This document shows positions 53,826 through 63,300 of a stretch of 64,000 bases of DNA, one piece after another. Source of the stretch: PNNG01 sp046291695 (GTDB taxonomy: Bacteria > Bacteroidota > Bacteroidia > UBA7662); NCBI GenBank assembly GCA_046291695.1, contig JBKBSO010000001.1, positions 186,001 to 250,000 on the forward strand, given 5' to 3'. The stretch's first letter is position 1, and each line of letters begins with the position of its first letter. Both the position numbers and the translations under genes were made by a program. The notes under the pieces are model-generated. The model searched no databases. It had not been told where the DNA came from and was given only the letters and a program-made list of their open reading frames with translations.

Positions 53826-54653
53826 ATGTTCCTTTTGCTGAAAACAAGTCGATTCTACATTTCCACAGCCGTACTCCTCTTGCTGTTTCTGGGTACCGCT
53901 TCTCCCCTGTTCGCACAATTTCCCGACACCTCTGCTCGCCCGCGTCCTTTCATGCTCGAACCCGTAAGCGGGAATCCACATGGGGTAGTCGATACCAACA
54001 CCGTCGCCCTCGAAAACCGGAAAAAAAGACTGTTGCGGAAGCGTTTGGACGAGATGAACAGGAACCAGCTTCCCTTTTTCATTGACGACATCATGCTGGT
54101 AGGCGGACTATCGGCCACCAACATCCATTATTCCAATGAATTCAGGCATTTGAGCATGCGCTCGGGCTTTAACTTCGGCATCGAAAATTACTTTCCTTTG
54201 TTGCCAAAGGCTTTTTTACACTATGGCTTGCATTACAGTCGTGCCAATATTAGTTACCAACCTTTAGATGCCACACGAGCGAATATCAGCTTTGGGCGTA
54301 TTGATATACCAATATATATGGCTTACGAGTTGCCCGTGATGCGCCAAACTGATTTTCGGATTTTTCTGGGCACCCAGTTGGCTTTTCGCACCGGAAGTGG
54401 CAGCATCGATTTCCCGGCCGGATTTGCACAACCACCTTACCCATCTGTGTATGTGTTGAACAGCGACAATTTTCAGCGATTCGATTATGGCTTAAACTGG
54501 GGTCTCAGTATGGAGTACGATAAATGGTTTTGGCGGATGCGGAGCTACATTGGCACGCGCAGGCTGTTCAGTAATGATACCGGCATGTTCAGTGCCTTTT
54601 ACCTTGAAGGCGGTTTCTTTTTGTTTCGACATTTAAAAGGCGCCCGACTATGA
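53826..54653 (+). CDS. Outer-membrane beta-barrel protein, cassette 2
   Basis: A 275-residue protein with a signal peptide (MFLLLKTSRFYIS, cleavage near LFAQ) and a linker with basic residues, then PorT-like/OM barrel strands (LSMRSGFNFGIENYF, FLHYGLHYSRANIS, FRIFLGTQLAFRTG, MRSYIGTRRLF). No distinctive family name. The stop overlaps the next gene start by four bases (ATGA), so it is the first gene of the cassette 2 operon. A start at 53805 would add seven residues. Confidence 0.78.
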   Translation: MFLLLKTSRFYISTAVLLLLFLGTASPLFAQFPDTSARPRPFMLEPVSGNPHGVVDTNTVALENRKKRLLRKRLDEMNRNQLPFFIDDIMLVGGLSATNIHYSNEFRHLSMRSGFNFGIENYFPLLPKAFLHYGLHYSRANISYQPLDATRANISFGRIDIPIYMAYELPVMRQTDFRIFLGTQLAFRTGSGSIDFPAGFAQPPYPSVYVLNSDNFQRFDYGLNWGLSMEYDKWFWRMRSYIGTRRLFSNDTGMFSAFYLEGGFFLFRHLKGARL

Positions 54654-56650
54654 AAAAGTTTTGTCTTTTAATCCTGACCATCGGCCTGTTTCTACCCGAA
54701 TTGCAGGCGCAAGCCCTCAAACGTCATCGCGGGAGCCTCGAATTAGCTGGTGGGCTACGCGGCCAGGTAGATCACTATTGGCGCTTACATGAGGGCGACA
54801 GTGTGGCACACGGGCGCTTTACATTTCGTGCCCTCGACACCACACGCTGTGCGGCATACGATTCGCGCCAAGTATTTATTCAAGGGCAATACGCCAACGG
54901 GCGCCTACAAGGCGCCTGGGTCATCGACGATGAGATTTATCGCATTCAGATCAACAACCTTAGCCAATTCAGGGCACAGACCGGCTTGAACGGTAATTTT
55001 CTTAAATGGCAACTTAATTTCAAAGAAGGACTCGCCCACGGACGCTGGCAAATAACCGATAACCGCATTACCAACAGTCGTATGCTAGGCGGAAGGATTA
55101 GCACCATTGCGAACTTTAGGGATGGCATTATTCGTGGCCAATTCGAATACACCGAAAGTGGCCAGCAAGCCATCAGCATTAAAGGCAGCTTCGATGATAA
55201 TGGCTGTTTCGATGGTACGTGGACCTTAAACTATATGGTAGACGGCACACCCTGCCGCGAAATTCGCAGCTACGATCGTGGATTTTTACTGCACATCAAC
55301 CTGAAGCGAGGCGACCAGCCAGCCACCGATCTGGCTTATGAAGATGTAGCCGAGCAATTGGCCAGCATTCGACTTGGCGAAAATGAAGATTTTAGCGAAG
55401 GAAAGGAGCTATTCGGCATCAATTTTGAAAATGGCTACCCAGCTTTCGATCGGCGCTCGGTGGCCCAGGAAAGTGGTAACCGTTGGCTGGAAACAGCATT
55501 TTCGCGTTTGCGCAACAAAACCGAAACCTATGAACTTCAAGGCATGGTAGCCGAACCGGTTGTTGGAGGAACACGAAGGTTCAAATTCAATTATCCGGCT
55601 TACGAAGACAGCCTTTTGCCCGTGCTTGCAGCACTCAGTCAGCGCTTAGAACTCAATTTCGACTCCATACTCTCCAGTGGCAGCTTTGTTCTTAATCTGC
55701 AGAATTACGATTCCCTCTCTTTTTATTATGCCTTTGTAAAACAAGCACAGGAACGTATTGCGTCAGTGCAAGAAGTGATTAGCGCCATCGACAGTGGGGC
55801 ATTCGATTATCAAGACCGCGATAATTTCTTTTTGAATGGTATCATCCGAATGCATCAAATTGACACCATTCGGTATGAATACCGAAACAGGTCGCGAACG
55901 CACATGGTAGACTACGGCATAGCCATCGACGGCCCCGACAGCCTGCTAATGCAAATGTACCGCTCCTTACAAGCCATTAATGCACAAAACAAGGCTTTTG
56001 AAACTTACATTAACCGTTTATTCACAAGTATTCAGCAAGAGCAACTCATCGATGAGCTTGATGCCCAAATCATCCGCTACCTCGACAGTGTGAACATACG
56101 TTATTTGGGCCAATCGCGGCTCGAATCGGTGCTAAAGGTAGAGGATGTGCGCAAACGCGTGAGTATATCCGAAAGTCAGTTCCGCTTGTACAAAAAGCTG
56201 GTTTTCGAATACGGACGTGCTCAGGTGAGCGAATATGCCCGTTTGAGCGACCGGGAACGGAAAATTGAGAAGGGCGAAGAGTTGGCAGCCTTTTACAAAC
56301 TAATTTATGAGGTGCATCCACTTTTGGCCGAGATTGACCGGATGAAAGTTCGACTCGACAGTGCATACACACGATACACCGAAAACCCATTCTTTGAAAG
56401 AAAGGCTGAAACACGAATTAAAATTAATATTTACAACAAAGGTGCCGGCATATTATTACCTCGAATGATTGACGACATCATGCAAGCACGCACGGCCCAA
56501 GACCTAAGTCGGCGCATCAGTGATGTTTACATGCTGTACCACCGCATGATAGAGCTCTCGCAGCGCGACGACCCGGATGTAAATCGCTTAAACGACCGTA
56601 TAAGGCGCGAAAATGTTCCTGAACGCATAAAACGACTGCTGGCCATATGA
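54650..56650 (+). CDS. Large secreted MORN-like/helical protein, cassette 2
   Basis: A 666-residue exported protein with a signal peptide (LILTIGLFLPELQAQ). The N-terminal half has repeated beta units like MORN/YwqK, for instance ANGRLQGAWVID, KEGLAHGRWQIT, RDGIIRGQFEYT and DNGCFDGTWTLN. The C-terminal half (~340-660) is a long acidic helical and coiled-coil region ending NRLNDRIRRENVPERIKR. It is intact and paralogous to the interrupted gene at 49452-51461 over the whole length. It is coupled by ATGA overlaps to the barrel genes on both sides. I know no name for this family; a scaffold in the periplasm or at the outer membrane is a guess. Confidence 0.8.
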   Translation: MKKFCLLILTIGLFLPELQAQALKRHRGSLELAGGLRGQVDHYWRLHEGDSVAHGRFTFRALDTTRCAAYDSRQVFIQGQYANGRLQGAWVIDDEIYRIQINNLSQFRAQTGLNGNFLKWQLNFKEGLAHGRWQITDNRITNSRMLGGRISTIANFRDGIIRGQFEYTESGQQAISIKGSFDDNGCFDGTWTLNYMVDGTPCREIRSYDRGFLLHINLKRGDQPATDLAYEDVAEQLASIRLGENEDFSEGKELFGINFENGYPAFDRRSVAQESGNRWLETAFSRLRNKTETYELQGMVAEPVVGGTRRFKFNYPAYEDSLLPVLAALSQRLELNFDSILSSGSFVLNLQNYDSLSFYYAFVKQAQERIASVQEVISAIDSGAFDYQDRDNFFLNGIIRMHQIDTIRYEYRNRSRTHMVDYGIAIDGPDSLLMQMYRSLQAINAQNKAFETYINRLFTSIQQEQLIDELDAQIIRYLDSVNIRYLGQSRLESVLKVEDVRKRVSISESQFRLYKKLVFEYGRAQVSEYARLSDRERKIEKGEELAAFYKLIYEVHPLLAEIDRMKVRLDSAYTRYTENPFFERKAETRIKINIYNKGAGILLPRMIDDIMQARTAQDLSRRISDVYMLYHRMIELSQRDDPDVNRLNDRIRRENVPERIKRLLAI

Positions 56651-57447
56651 AAGTAACTTTAAACTTCAAGTCTGCAAGCTTGGTCTTCGGAATATGCTTA
56701 CTATGCAACTTGCAGCCAACATTGGCACAACAAGATCGTCAGCAGTTTAACAACCGTATTTTATACACCAAGTTTACCTTTGCCGACTTTTTTAACGATA
56801 CTACCAAATGGCTATGGGAACTCGATGTGGTTAATAGACGGCAAAGTCAGCTAGCACAAGGCGATTTTTACAGCCAACCGCTGCGGTTGAGTATTAGATC
56901 TTGGATAGCCTATCAGGCTACCAAGCTCACCAGGATTAGTTTTCAGCCCATTGGCGGTTTTTATAGTGCGCCAAGATTTCCGCAAAGCGATGATTTAAAT
57001 CGTCGGTTCGAGCGAGAGTTGCGGACCACATTACAGATCAACAACAATGTGTATTGGAAGCGGGTAAATTTTACACACCGAATGCGCTTCGAAAGCCGTT
57101 GGCGCGGTATCGACAGCCCCGACGGTGTTTCGCATAACTTCAGGGTGCGCTATCGCATTCGTACACGCATACCCTTAAACACCGATTATTTTTACGTAAA
57201 CCGCACCTGGTACATCAGCCAGTATTCCGAAATGCATGCCGAATTTGGTCGCGATTATGGGAGCAACCACCTTTCACAAAACCGGAATTACCTTGGTGTA
57301 GGTTATCGTTTTTGGGATTGGGCGCGCGTGGAACTGGGCTATTTGCATCAATACAATATTCGCGGTAATAACGACGATTTTGACCTGTCGCAAGGCCCTA
57401 TGTTTTATTTGTTCATCGACCTGATGAGCAAGCTGAGGCGGAACTAA
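56647..57447 (+). CDS. DUF2490 outer-membrane barrel protein, cassette 2
   Basis: A 266-residue protein with signal peptide (FGICLLCNLQPTLAQ) and strands like DUF2490 (FNNRILYTKFTFADFF, RLSIRSWIAYQATK, FTHRMRFESRW, VGYRFWDWARVELGYLHQY read in pieces). It overlaps the large protein stop by four bases. It is the paralogue of the barrel at 48631-49452. The gap to the next gene (57448-57779) contains a promoter but nothing else is seen. Confidence 0.85.
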   Translation: MKVTLNFKSASLVFGICLLCNLQPTLAQQDRQQFNNRILYTKFTFADFFNDTTKWLWELDVVNRRQSQLAQGDFYSQPLRLSIRSWIAYQATKLTRISFQPIGGFYSAPRFPQSDDLNRRFERELRTTLQINNNVYWKRVNFTHRMRFESRWRGIDSPDGVSHNFRVRYRIRTRIPLNTDYFYVNRTWYISQYSEMHAEFGRDYGSNHLSQNRNYLGVGYRFWDWARVELGYLHQYNIRGNNDDFDLSQGPMFYLFIDLMSKLRRN

Positions 57448-57726
57448 GGGGTTCGTGATGTTGATGCTGCTTTTTTTGGTTTGCAAATGCACCGGAAAAG
57501 GCCGAGTGGCCTGCGCGGCGCTTTAGCTTCAAACACGGGGTAGATTTTTTTAAGCAGAAACAGCGGTTTACAAGCTTGCAACCAAGCACATTTCAGCAAA
57601 TTTTCTATACAGTGTTACGAGCAACCATCGCTGGCCGCGTAGCACCGATCCCAAAAGCAGCTACAGACAGGCACATAGAAAAAGCCATCGGCTAGCTGAC
57701 AATCATGCAGCTGAACAGAATAAAAT

Positions 57727-57757
57727 TTTGCGGTTTCGGGCAATTGGCCTAACTTTT
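57727..57757 (+). promoter_or_regulatory. Bacteroidota-type promoter of the subtilase array
   Basis: TTTG (57727-57730), 19 bases, TAACTTTT (57750-57757), 22 bases before the ATG at 57780. The -33 and spacing match well; the last base of -7 deviates. Confidence 0.6.
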
Positions 57758-57779
57758 AGCTTTTATTCAAAATAGAGTT

Positions 57780-60485
57780 ATGCGCATATTTTATGTACTG
57801 CTGCTTGGAGGATTGTTTTTAGCCCCCGCTGTTTCAGCAAGCGCCTGGTTAGGCAACCAATTACAAGATCAACTGGTCCTCGACCAAAACAACCAACAGC
57901 TTTTTCACATCAGTTTGCTGTTTGAAGCCCAATCGGATGTACAAAGCATGCTGTACGATTTCGAAAATCGCCAATTGCCTACGGCGGAACGTGCGGGCAT
58001 CTTGTGGCGAACATTGATGCAACAATCGGCCCAATCGCTCGGGCAAATACAAGCTGAGTTGGAGCGGATAAAACAAGACGGTCAAAACCAATTGGAGCTT
58101 ATCGAAAGCTATTGGATCGTAAATATGCTCGAACTCAAAGCCAACAAAAGTGCCATTGAAGCCTTATTGCAAGTGCCTGGTGTTGGTCGTTTGGAGCTGG
58201 CGGATGAATATCGTTTTTACCTCGAAGTCCCCGAAAGCAGCAACGAAGCCCCCGAACTACCCAATGGCATTGAGCCGGGTCTTAGTGTTATTGGAGCTCC
58301 TTTTATGTGGCAAATGGGTTATACCGGTCGCGCTTTGCGTGCCCTGCTAATTGATACGGGTGTTTGGCCCCAGCACCAGGCCGTAGGCGGAAAATACCTG
58401 GGCAACCGACTGCCCCTCGACCAAAGCTGGCTTCCCTACATTCTGCCAGAGCCGGCCGATAAAAGCGGCAGCCATGGCACCCACGTTATAGGCACCGTAC
58501 TTGGGCTGGATACCGCCACCCGCGACACCATAGGTGCAGCATTTGGCGCGTACTTCATCGCCACCGATCCGGTTGCGACCTCCCAGGCCACTTCCCGCCC
58601 TATTTTAGAATATGTGCGTGCTTATCAATGGGCGCTAAACCCCGATAATGACACCACCACCACCGACGATATTCCTGCAGTAATCAATAACTCTTGGGGA
58701 CGCACCAATAGTGGCAACGACAGCCTTTGTACACATCCCATTATGGTTCCGGCCTTACTGGCGGTTGAAGCCATCGGCATTGCCAATGTGTTTTCGGCTG
58801 GCAATAATGGCCCGAATGCTTCCACTACCGGCTTTTTGGCCTCCATCGTCACCGATACCCTCAATGTATTTTCGGTAGGTGCACTCGACGGCAATAATCC
58901 GCAGTTCCCCATTGCGGGATTTTCGAGCCGGGGACCTACCACCTGCTCTACAAGCGGTCCGGTAGCTTTGGCCATCAAACCCGAAGTTTCGGCCCCGGGT
59001 GTGAATGTACGCTCGGCCGATGGGCCAACAGGTTATGGCAGCAAATCGGGCACCAGCATGGCTGCCCCTCATGTGAGTGGTGCGGTATTACTGCTGAAAG
59101 AAGCCTTTCCTCTAGTCAGTGGCCGTCAAATCCTGAATGCGCTCTACCAAACGGCTATCGATTTGGGCGCCCCGGGCGAAGACAATGTATATGGCCGTGG
59201 ACTCATCAGCCTGCCCGCAGCCTACCATTTCCTGGCTGCTAGCCATACTCCGGCAGCCCCGGTTTCAAAAGCCTACGACATCGCCATAGCAGGCATCGAT
59301 AGCCCCGGGGTTCGACAAATCGGAAGTGGATGTAGCAATAATAGCACAAATGTTCCTGCAATAAACCAACAGCAGGTCAGGGTACTTTTATACAATGCCG
59401 GAGATAGTGTATTGCAAGGATTTCGGCTGATTGTAAACCGTAACGGACTCATCGATACCCTCAACAGCTCCCAAAGCATAGCCCCTGGTAGTTACCTTAG
59501 TTATTTAACTCCGGCCTGGCCCGTTGAGCCCGACAACCAGATCAACAACTGGCAGTTCAGGGCCGAACCGGCTGGTATGCAACAAGACTTTGACCCGCTC
59601 AACAACCTTTGGCACCTGAGTTTTCGCACGGCCATGCGCACAAGCCAGTTGCTCTTCGAAAATTTCGACACCACCTCCACCCGTCCAACTACCATCACCC
59701 ACTTTATAGCAGATATACAGGTAATTGACCAGGACGATGATGGCCGCAGCTGGGAGATCAGTCAGCTCTCTAATATTCCCACCTATCAGGGCATAGGTAC
59801 CGATTATGCCATGGGGATAAAAATGCGTACCTATGCACCACGTGCCGGGCAGCTGAACGATTTGGTGCTGCCCGTATTTTACCACCTGCCTGCCCTCGGA
59901 AATAACCTCGAAAGCCCCAATTTGCGCTTCGATATGGCTTATGCAAGCCGAAACCCTAGCTTTGTCGATTCCTTCTTTGTGGAAGTGAGTATGGATTGCG
60001 GCAGCCATTGGCAGCGGATTTACAGCAATGGTGGTGACAGCATAAACACTTTTGTGGGGGTTGATCCGTCGGAAGCCAACCATTGGCGCAATATCGAATT
60101 GCCTGCCTTCCTCAACCAGTTGCCTGGTGGGTTAAACATCAGCGGTGCCCTCTATGTGCGATTCCGGGCTAAGAACGACTTTGGGGGCAACCTATACCTC
60201 ACCAACATCCGCCTGGTTAGCAGCAGCCTGAGCAGCGTGCGATCTCACGCGGCAGCCCGTTTGTTGGTGTATCCGAATCCGGCTAGCGACATGCTTCAAA
60301 TCAGCAGTCCTGATGCATTGCTTGAACAGCTGCAGCTTTTCGATATGCAAGGCAGGTTGCTGCGACAGTTGCCGCTCGAGGGTAAACACAGCCAGCTCAA
60401 TATGCAACAACATCCGGCTGGCATCTACCTATTGCGTGTAAAAACCAAAACCGGTTGGCTCCACCAGCGCATCGTAAAATCATGA
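57780..60485 (+). CDS. S8 subtilisin-like serine peptidase 1 of tandem array, T9SS-sorted
   Basis: A 901-residue secreted peptidase. Signal peptide to about residue 20, I9-like propeptide ~40-150, peptidase S8 ~165-490 with Asp192 (LLIDTGVW), His232 (SHGTHVIGT), oxyanion Asn342 (SAGNNGPN) and Ser426 (SGTSMAAPH), a ~320-residue beta-rich region, and a type A T9SS sorting domain (LLVYPNPASD, then GIYLLRVKT). A promoter precedes it. The block from SSRGPTTCSTSGP to APGVNVRSA is identical or nearly so in the next gene, marking a tandem duplication. The substrate is unknown. Confidence 0.95.
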   Translation: MRIFYVLLLGGLFLAPAVSASAWLGNQLQDQLVLDQNNQQLFHISLLFEAQSDVQSMLYDFENRQLPTAERAGILWRTLMQQSAQSLGQIQAELERIKQDGQNQLELIESYWIVNMLELKANKSAIEALLQVPGVGRLELADEYRFYLEVPESSNEAPELPNGIEPGLSVIGAPFMWQMGYTGRALRALLIDTGVWPQHQAVGGKYLGNRLPLDQSWLPYILPEPADKSGSHGTHVIGTVLGLDTATRDTIGAAFGAYFIATDPVATSQATSRPILEYVRAYQWALNPDNDTTTTDDIPAVINNSWGRTNSGNDSLCTHPIMVPALLAVEAIGIANVFSAGNNGPNASTTGFLASIVTDTLNVFSVGALDGNNPQFPIAGFSSRGPTTCSTSGPVALAIKPEVSAPGVNVRSADGPTGYGSKSGTSMAAPHVSGAVLLLKEAFPLVSGRQILNALYQTAIDLGAPGEDNVYGRGLISLPAAYHFLAASHTPAAPVSKAYDIAIAGIDSPGVRQIGSGCSNNSTNVPAINQQQVRVLLYNAGDSVLQGFRLIVNRNGLIDTLNSSQSIAPGSYLSYLTPAWPVEPDNQINNWQFRAEPAGMQQDFDPLNNLWHLSFRTAMRTSQLLFENFDTTSTRPTTITHFIADIQVIDQDDDGRSWEISQLSNIPTYQGIGTDYAMGIKMRTYAPRAGQLNDLVLPVFYHLPALGNNLESPNLRFDMAYASRNPSFVDSFFVEVSMDCGSHWQRIYSNGGDSINTFVGVDPSEANHWRNIELPAFLNQLPGGLNISGALYVRFRAKNDFGGNLYLTNIRLVSSSLSSVRSHAAARLLVYPNPASDMLQISSPDALLEQLQLFDMQGRLLRQLPLEGKHSQLNMQQHPAGIYLLRVKTKTGWLHQRIVKS

Positions 60486-60674
60486 CCCTCAAATGGCTGC
60501 ACATGAACACTCCCCCGCTCCTACTTTCCATGCCCCCCGACGCTACAAACGGAGTCCGAGAACTGTGTTTATCCTCCACTTTTTTGAAGTTTGAATCTTG
60601 AATAACACGAAGTAGAATTAGCGACGGAATGATAGGGATTAAACGGCCCCAACCTAATCTTTGAACCTCGAACC

Positions 60675-63299
60675 ATGAAAAAATCGCTCGGCTTGCTCAT
60701 TGCCTTCCTGCCCATGCAGTTGCTTATGGCAGCACCCACACCCTCTGCCGCAGTACGTGATTTTCTGGCGAATGCCCGCGATAATGATCGATTGTGCATT
60801 ACCCTTTCCCTACCGGAACAAGCCGATTATACCGCCTTGCTCTTGCGTTTTGAGCAAGAACAAACGCCAAACGATGTAAGAGCCAAAGCGGTACTCCAAA
60901 CCAGCATGCAATTAGCTGCACTTACGCAAGAGCCCTTACGCCACCGTTTCGGCGAACAAGCCAAACAAGTCGGACATTACCTCGTGGTTAAAAGCAGTTA
61001 TTGGTTGGTGAATATGCTGGAGTTGGAAGTGAATGCCAAAGCCCTTCATTACCTGCTCCAAAGCGATTTAACAGGAAGTATAGAAAGATGTGATGCCTTC
61101 ACATTCAGCCTGATAGATACTAAAAGTTCGAGTGATGCTCCAGAAGTGCCTAATGGGCGCGAAGTTGGACTTTCTGTTATTGGTGCGTCGGCTATGTGGC
61201 AAATGGGCTATACCGGTAAAGGACGTAAAGTGCTCATTTTTGATACAGGTTTATGGACGGTGCACCCGGCAGTTAAAGGCCGCTTTATGGGCGAACGAGG
61301 TCCTTTTGAACATGCCTGGAACAGTATTGATTTTTCTGAAGCACAAGACAAAAGTGGAAGTCATGGCACCCACGTGGCCGGCACTGTTCTGGGGCTCGAT
61401 ACCGCCACCCGCGACACCATAGGCGCAGCGTTTGGGGCCTATTATCTTGTTGCCGACCCCATTGCTACCAGCCCTCAAGGCGTAAAACCCTGGCCGGTAC
61501 TCATTGGCGTGTTTCAGTGGGCGCTCAATCCGGATGGCGACACCAGCACGGTGCACGACATACCCGATGTGATCAACAACAGTTGGGGCAAGACCAACAC
61601 GGGATACGACAGCCTGTGCAACCACCCTATGATTGTTCAAGCCATGACCGGCATCGATGCAGCAGGCATTGCCAATGTGTTTTCGGCGGGCAATGAAGGT
61701 CCTGGACCACAAACAACCGGCATGCCCGCAAATCTGGCCTACGATACCCTCAGCTTTTTTGCGGTTGGCGCGCTCGATGGCAACACCAGCAGCTTTCCAA
61801 TTGCCGGCTTTTCGAGTCGCGGGCCTACCACTTGTTCCACCAGCGGACCAGCAGCACTCGCCATCAAACCCGAAGTTTCGGCACCTGGCGTAAATGTACG
61901 CTCGGCAATTGGCCGCAACGGCTACAGCAATAAGTCGGGCACCAGCATGGCTGCCCCACATGTAAGCGGTGCCGTATTGTTGCTAAAAGAGGCCTTTCCG
62001 CAGCTTTCGGGCCGGCAAATCCTCAATGCCCTCTACCAAACGGCCACCGATTTGGGGGCACCCGGCGAAGATAATGTTTTTGGTCGTGGCCTCATCAGCC
62101 TGCCGGCAGCGTACAGTTTTTTGGCAGCCAGCCATACTCCAATGGCTCCGCAGAGTCGCGCCTGGGATTTGGCCATAGCCGGCATCGACAGCCCTGCTGC
62201 TGAATTTTTAGGCGATCCCGATTGTGGCGTGAATAACACCGCCAGCTACCGCGTAAAAGTGGTGAATTTGGGCGACAGCATCATCCCCGGCTTTGTGCTT
62301 CGGGTGCGAGTAAACCAACATAGCGACAGCATTACCGTTAATCAGCCCCTGGCACCAGGCCAATTTATGCATGTGCTCACCCGTCAATACAGCTTACAAT
62401 GGTTTTTTAGCAACCAGAAAAATGTACTTCAACTCGAAGCAGTGATGGCCATGCCCGATGGCGACCCCATCAACAACCGTTGGCACATCAGTTTCCGCAG
62501 CCGTCTGCAGTACCAGATGGGCATTTGGGATGAACGTTTCGACAGCAGTGCCAACATGCGCGAACATTGGATTATTCGCGATATAGACCAAGACGACAAC
62601 AGCTGGGTCTTCGAAAACATCCCAGCCACCAACGGAGTGCAGTCGGCCGCAGTGATAAAAATGCGGACTTACAGCCCTCGCTCTGGGCAAATCGATGAGC
62701 TAATCAGTCCCATCATTCAAAATCCCATATTGCTCAGCGGAGCCAATGTAACACCCGAGCTGGAGTTCGATTTGGCCTACAGTAACCGCAACGGATTCAG
62801 CGATTCGCTTTTTGTGGCCGTGCAGGATAACTGCCAGCTACCTTTTGTGCGCATTTACAGTACCGGCGGCGACAGTATGCGCACTTTTTCAGGAGTTACC
62901 CCATCGGATGTAAGTCATTGGCGTCGCATCAACCTGCCGGTAAATTGGAATGTTTTATTTCCACGCATCAAATTCGTTAGCAAAAACGATTTTGGAGGGA
63001 ACCTCTATATCACCAAAGTCAATTTTATGTTTAACATCGGAGGCAGTGTAGCCCATGATGAGCTACGCTTGCGGGTGTATCCCAATCCGACCGGCGACTG
63101 GTTAAAAATGGAAGTAAACCAGGCGCAGATCCTAAAATTTGAGCTTCGCGATATGCAGGGACGTTTGTTGCTGCAGCAGCTGTTGCCCGAAGCTACCCAC
63201 CACAGTCAGTTGCATATGGCTACCTGGCCTCAAGGCATTTACCTGCTGCAAGTTTTTACCGACAAAGGCAGCATCAACACCCGAATTATCAAACAATAA
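60675..63299 (+). CDS. S8 subtilisin-like serine peptidase 2 of tandem array, T9SS-sorted
   Basis: An 874-residue paralogue of the preceding gene with the same order of parts: signal peptide (~1-20), propeptide, S8 domain with Asp190 (LIFDTGLW), His230 (SHGTHVAGT), Asn340 (SAGNEGPG) and Ser424 (SGTSMAAPH), a beta-rich middle and a T9SS type A domain (LRVYPNPTGD, GIYLLQVFT). The middle region diverges more than the peptidase domain. The 189-base gap before it shows no clear promoter. It ends one base before the third copy, so those two are co-transcribed. Confidence 0.95.
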   Translation: MKKSLGLLIAFLPMQLLMAAPTPSAAVRDFLANARDNDRLCITLSLPEQADYTALLLRFEQEQTPNDVRAKAVLQTSMQLAALTQEPLRHRFGEQAKQVGHYLVVKSSYWLVNMLELEVNAKALHYLLQSDLTGSIERCDAFTFSLIDTKSSSDAPEVPNGREVGLSVIGASAMWQMGYTGKGRKVLIFDTGLWTVHPAVKGRFMGERGPFEHAWNSIDFSEAQDKSGSHGTHVAGTVLGLDTATRDTIGAAFGAYYLVADPIATSPQGVKPWPVLIGVFQWALNPDGDTSTVHDIPDVINNSWGKTNTGYDSLCNHPMIVQAMTGIDAAGIANVFSAGNEGPGPQTTGMPANLAYDTLSFFAVGALDGNTSSFPIAGFSSRGPTTCSTSGPAALAIKPEVSAPGVNVRSAIGRNGYSNKSGTSMAAPHVSGAVLLLKEAFPQLSGRQILNALYQTATDLGAPGEDNVFGRGLISLPAAYSFLAASHTPMAPQSRAWDLAIAGIDSPAAEFLGDPDCGVNNTASYRVKVVNLGDSIIPGFVLRVRVNQHSDSITVNQPLAPGQFMHVLTRQYSLQWFFSNQKNVLQLEAVMAMPDGDPINNRWHISFRSRLQYQMGIWDERFDSSANMREHWIIRDIDQDDNSWVFENIPATNGVQSAAVIKMRTYSPRSGQIDELISPIIQNPILLSGANVTPELEFDLAYSNRNGFSDSLFVAVQDNCQLPFVRIYSTGGDSMRTFSGVTPSDVSHWRRINLPVNWNVLFPRIKFVSKNDFGGNLYITKVNFMFNIGGSVAHDELRLRVYPNPTGDWLKMEVNQAQILKFELRDMQGRLLLQQLLPEATHHSQLHMATWPQGIYLLQVFTDKGSINTRIIKQ

Positions 63300-63300
63300 T

